Below, one piece after another: positions 16,103 through 16,940 of a stretch of 16,940 nt of DNA; the stretch's first letter is position 1; every line of letters begins with the position of its first letter. The DNA is from Fidelibacterota bacterium (GTDB taxonomy: Bacteria; Fidelibacterota; UBA8477; JABMPR01), in assembly GCA_030595455.1 (NCBI GenBank), contig JAUVDF010000002.1, forward strand, positions 1 through 16,940. The letters run 5' to 3'. The notes under the pieces were generated by a model that worked only from the letters and a program-made list of their open reading frames with translations, made no database searches and was not told the origin of the DNA. A program made the translations under genes and the position numbers.

Positions 16103-16940
16103 CTAATTAATAGAATATTCACCAAAGACCGAACGAAGTGCATCAGATATTTCTCCAACTGAAGCATATTCACGAACCGCTACAAGGATGAAGGGGAAGA
16201 GGTTTTTATCATTAAGCTGGGCAGCCTTGATCAGGTTGTCCAGGGCGATTTGCACCGCTTGCTGATCTCTATTAGACCTGACTTCCTTTAAACGCGCAAG
16301 CTGGCGTTGGGCGGCCTCAATCCCCAGCTCAAGAATCTCTGGTTGGATATCTTCATCAATAGTAAACTGATTTACACCTACAATAGTACGATCACCTTTT
16401 TCGATTTCTTGTTGATATTGATAGGCGCTATTTCCAATTTCATTCTGGAAGTATCCTAATTCAATTGCCTTAACAGCCCCACCTATGTCATCTACTTTCT
16501 GGAGGTAATCAAAAACTTCAGTTTCAAGCCTGTCAGTCAGTTGTTCAATGACTTCAGAGCCTGCCAGAGGATCCACATAATCAGTGACACCACTTTCAAA
16601 TCCAATAATCTGTTGAGTTCTTAGTGCCAGCCTGGCTGAAACCTCAGTGGGGAGGGCTAAAGCTTCATCTCGAGAGTTAGTATGTAATGATTGGGTCCCG
16701 CCCAAAACGGCTGCTAGAGCTTGAATTGTGACGCGAACAACATTGTTATCAATTTGTTGAGCAGTTAGGGTCGAGCCCCCGGTTTGTGTATGGAAACGGC
16801 ACATCATCGCTTTGGGATTGCTAGCGCCAAAACGCTCTTTCATAATTTTAGCCCAGATTCGTCTGGAAGCCCTGAACTTGGCAATCTCTTCAAAAAGATC
16901 GTTATGGGCATTCCAGAAGAAAGAAAGTCTGGCGCCGAAC
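16103..16940 (-). CDS. Methylmalonyl-CoA mutase large subunit, C-terminal part (5' end beyond window)
   Basis: The frame is open from the right edge to the stop at 16103, giving 279 residues (the ATG at 16841-16843 is internal). The sequence matches the second half of the B12-dependent acyl-CoA mutase catalytic barrel: FEEIAKFRASRRIWAKIMKE, FHTQTGGSTLTAQQ, NNVVRVTIQALAAVLGGTQSLHTN, DEALALPTE, RTQQIIGFESG and VDPLAGSEVIE. The reaction is interconversion of (R)-methylmalonyl-CoA and succinyl-CoA in propionate metabolism. The protein ends at VREYASVGEISDALRSVFGEY, with no cobalamin-binding DxHxxG domain after it, so it is the split type whose B12-binding domain is a separate protein. Isobutyryl-CoA mutase has the same architecture and cannot be excluded because the specificity residues lie off the window. 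It is probably co-transcribed with birA. Confidence 0.93.
   Translation of the reverse strand, partial: FGARLSFFWNAHNDLFEEIAKFRASRRIWAKIMKERFGASNPKAMMCRFHTQTGGSTLTAQQIDNNVVRVTIQALAAVLGGTQSLHTNSRDEALALPTEVSARLALRTQQIIGFESGVTDYVDPLAGSEVIEQLTDRLETEVFDYLQKVDDIGGAVKAIELGYFQNEIGNSAYQYQQEIEKGDRTIVGVNQFTIDEDIQPEILELGIEAAQRQLARLKEVRSNRDQQAVQIALDNLIKAAQLNDKNLFPFILVAVREYASVGEISDALRSVFGEYSIN

Noticed and set aside
16841..16843. Mutase gene starting at this ATG
   Set aside because: The frame continues upstream to the edge with conserved mutase sequence (FFWNAHNDLFEEIAKFRASR), so this methionine is internal and the true start is off the window.

Overview
The window reads as a chromosomal segment of a Gram-negative, fairly AT-rich bacterium of the Fibrobacterota-Chlorobiota-Bacteroidota (FCB) type. 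The clues are a SecA of about 1000 residues with a long insertion in its preprotein cross-linking domain, a two-component-propeller/triple-tyrosine regulator with a LuxR-type helix-turn-helix, a DUF5916 outer-membrane-type protein, a secreted right-handed beta-helix protein of a kind common in this group, and several genes with no Shine-Dalgarno sequence. A lineage such as Marinimicrobia, Calditrichota or Ignavibacteria would fit, but I cannot place it further from sequence alone. I see no phage, plasmid, insertion sequence or CRISPR array.

Layout. Positions 1-761 (minus) hold the N-terminal part of a secreted beta-helix protein whose C-terminus lies off the left edge. Positions 762-1085 are non-coding and carry its promoter plus a mirror-symmetric set of four short hairpins. 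Positions 1086-4130 (minus) encode a membrane-anchored sensor-regulator, divergent from secA (4276-7299, plus). secA ends in a terminator, followed by tRNA-Leu(UAG) with its own terminator. After a gap of about 300 bp comes a two-gene envelope operon: a periplasmic repeat protein built from seven VSGD[IV] units (7822-8523) and a DUF5916/CBM9-like beta-barrel protein (8558-11221), closed by a terminator. Next is a signalling pair, a membrane histidine kinase (11458-13899) and a stand-alone receiver protein (13907-14302). The last block is metabolic: metF (14370-15326, plus) converges on and overlaps birA (15323-16078, minus). birA lies just downstream of the 3' part of a methylmalonyl-CoA mutase large-subunit gene that runs off the right edge.

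How the genes work together. The mutase and birA probably form one operon. Methylmalonyl-CoA is made by a biotin-dependent carboxylase that needs BirA, and the mutase needs B12, so this end of the window points to propionate/succinate interconversion; metF supplies methyl groups for B12-linked methionine synthesis. The envelope genes depend on SecA for export.

The strongest unexplained signals are two. One is the palindromic four-hairpin element at 924-1078. The other is a shared arrangement at secA, the kinase and metF, where a -10-like hexamer ends exactly 6 nt before the ATG and no ribosome binding site is visible, which suggests leaderless transcripts. The envelope genes at 761, 7822 and 8558 instead have recognisable Shine-Dalgarno sequences.
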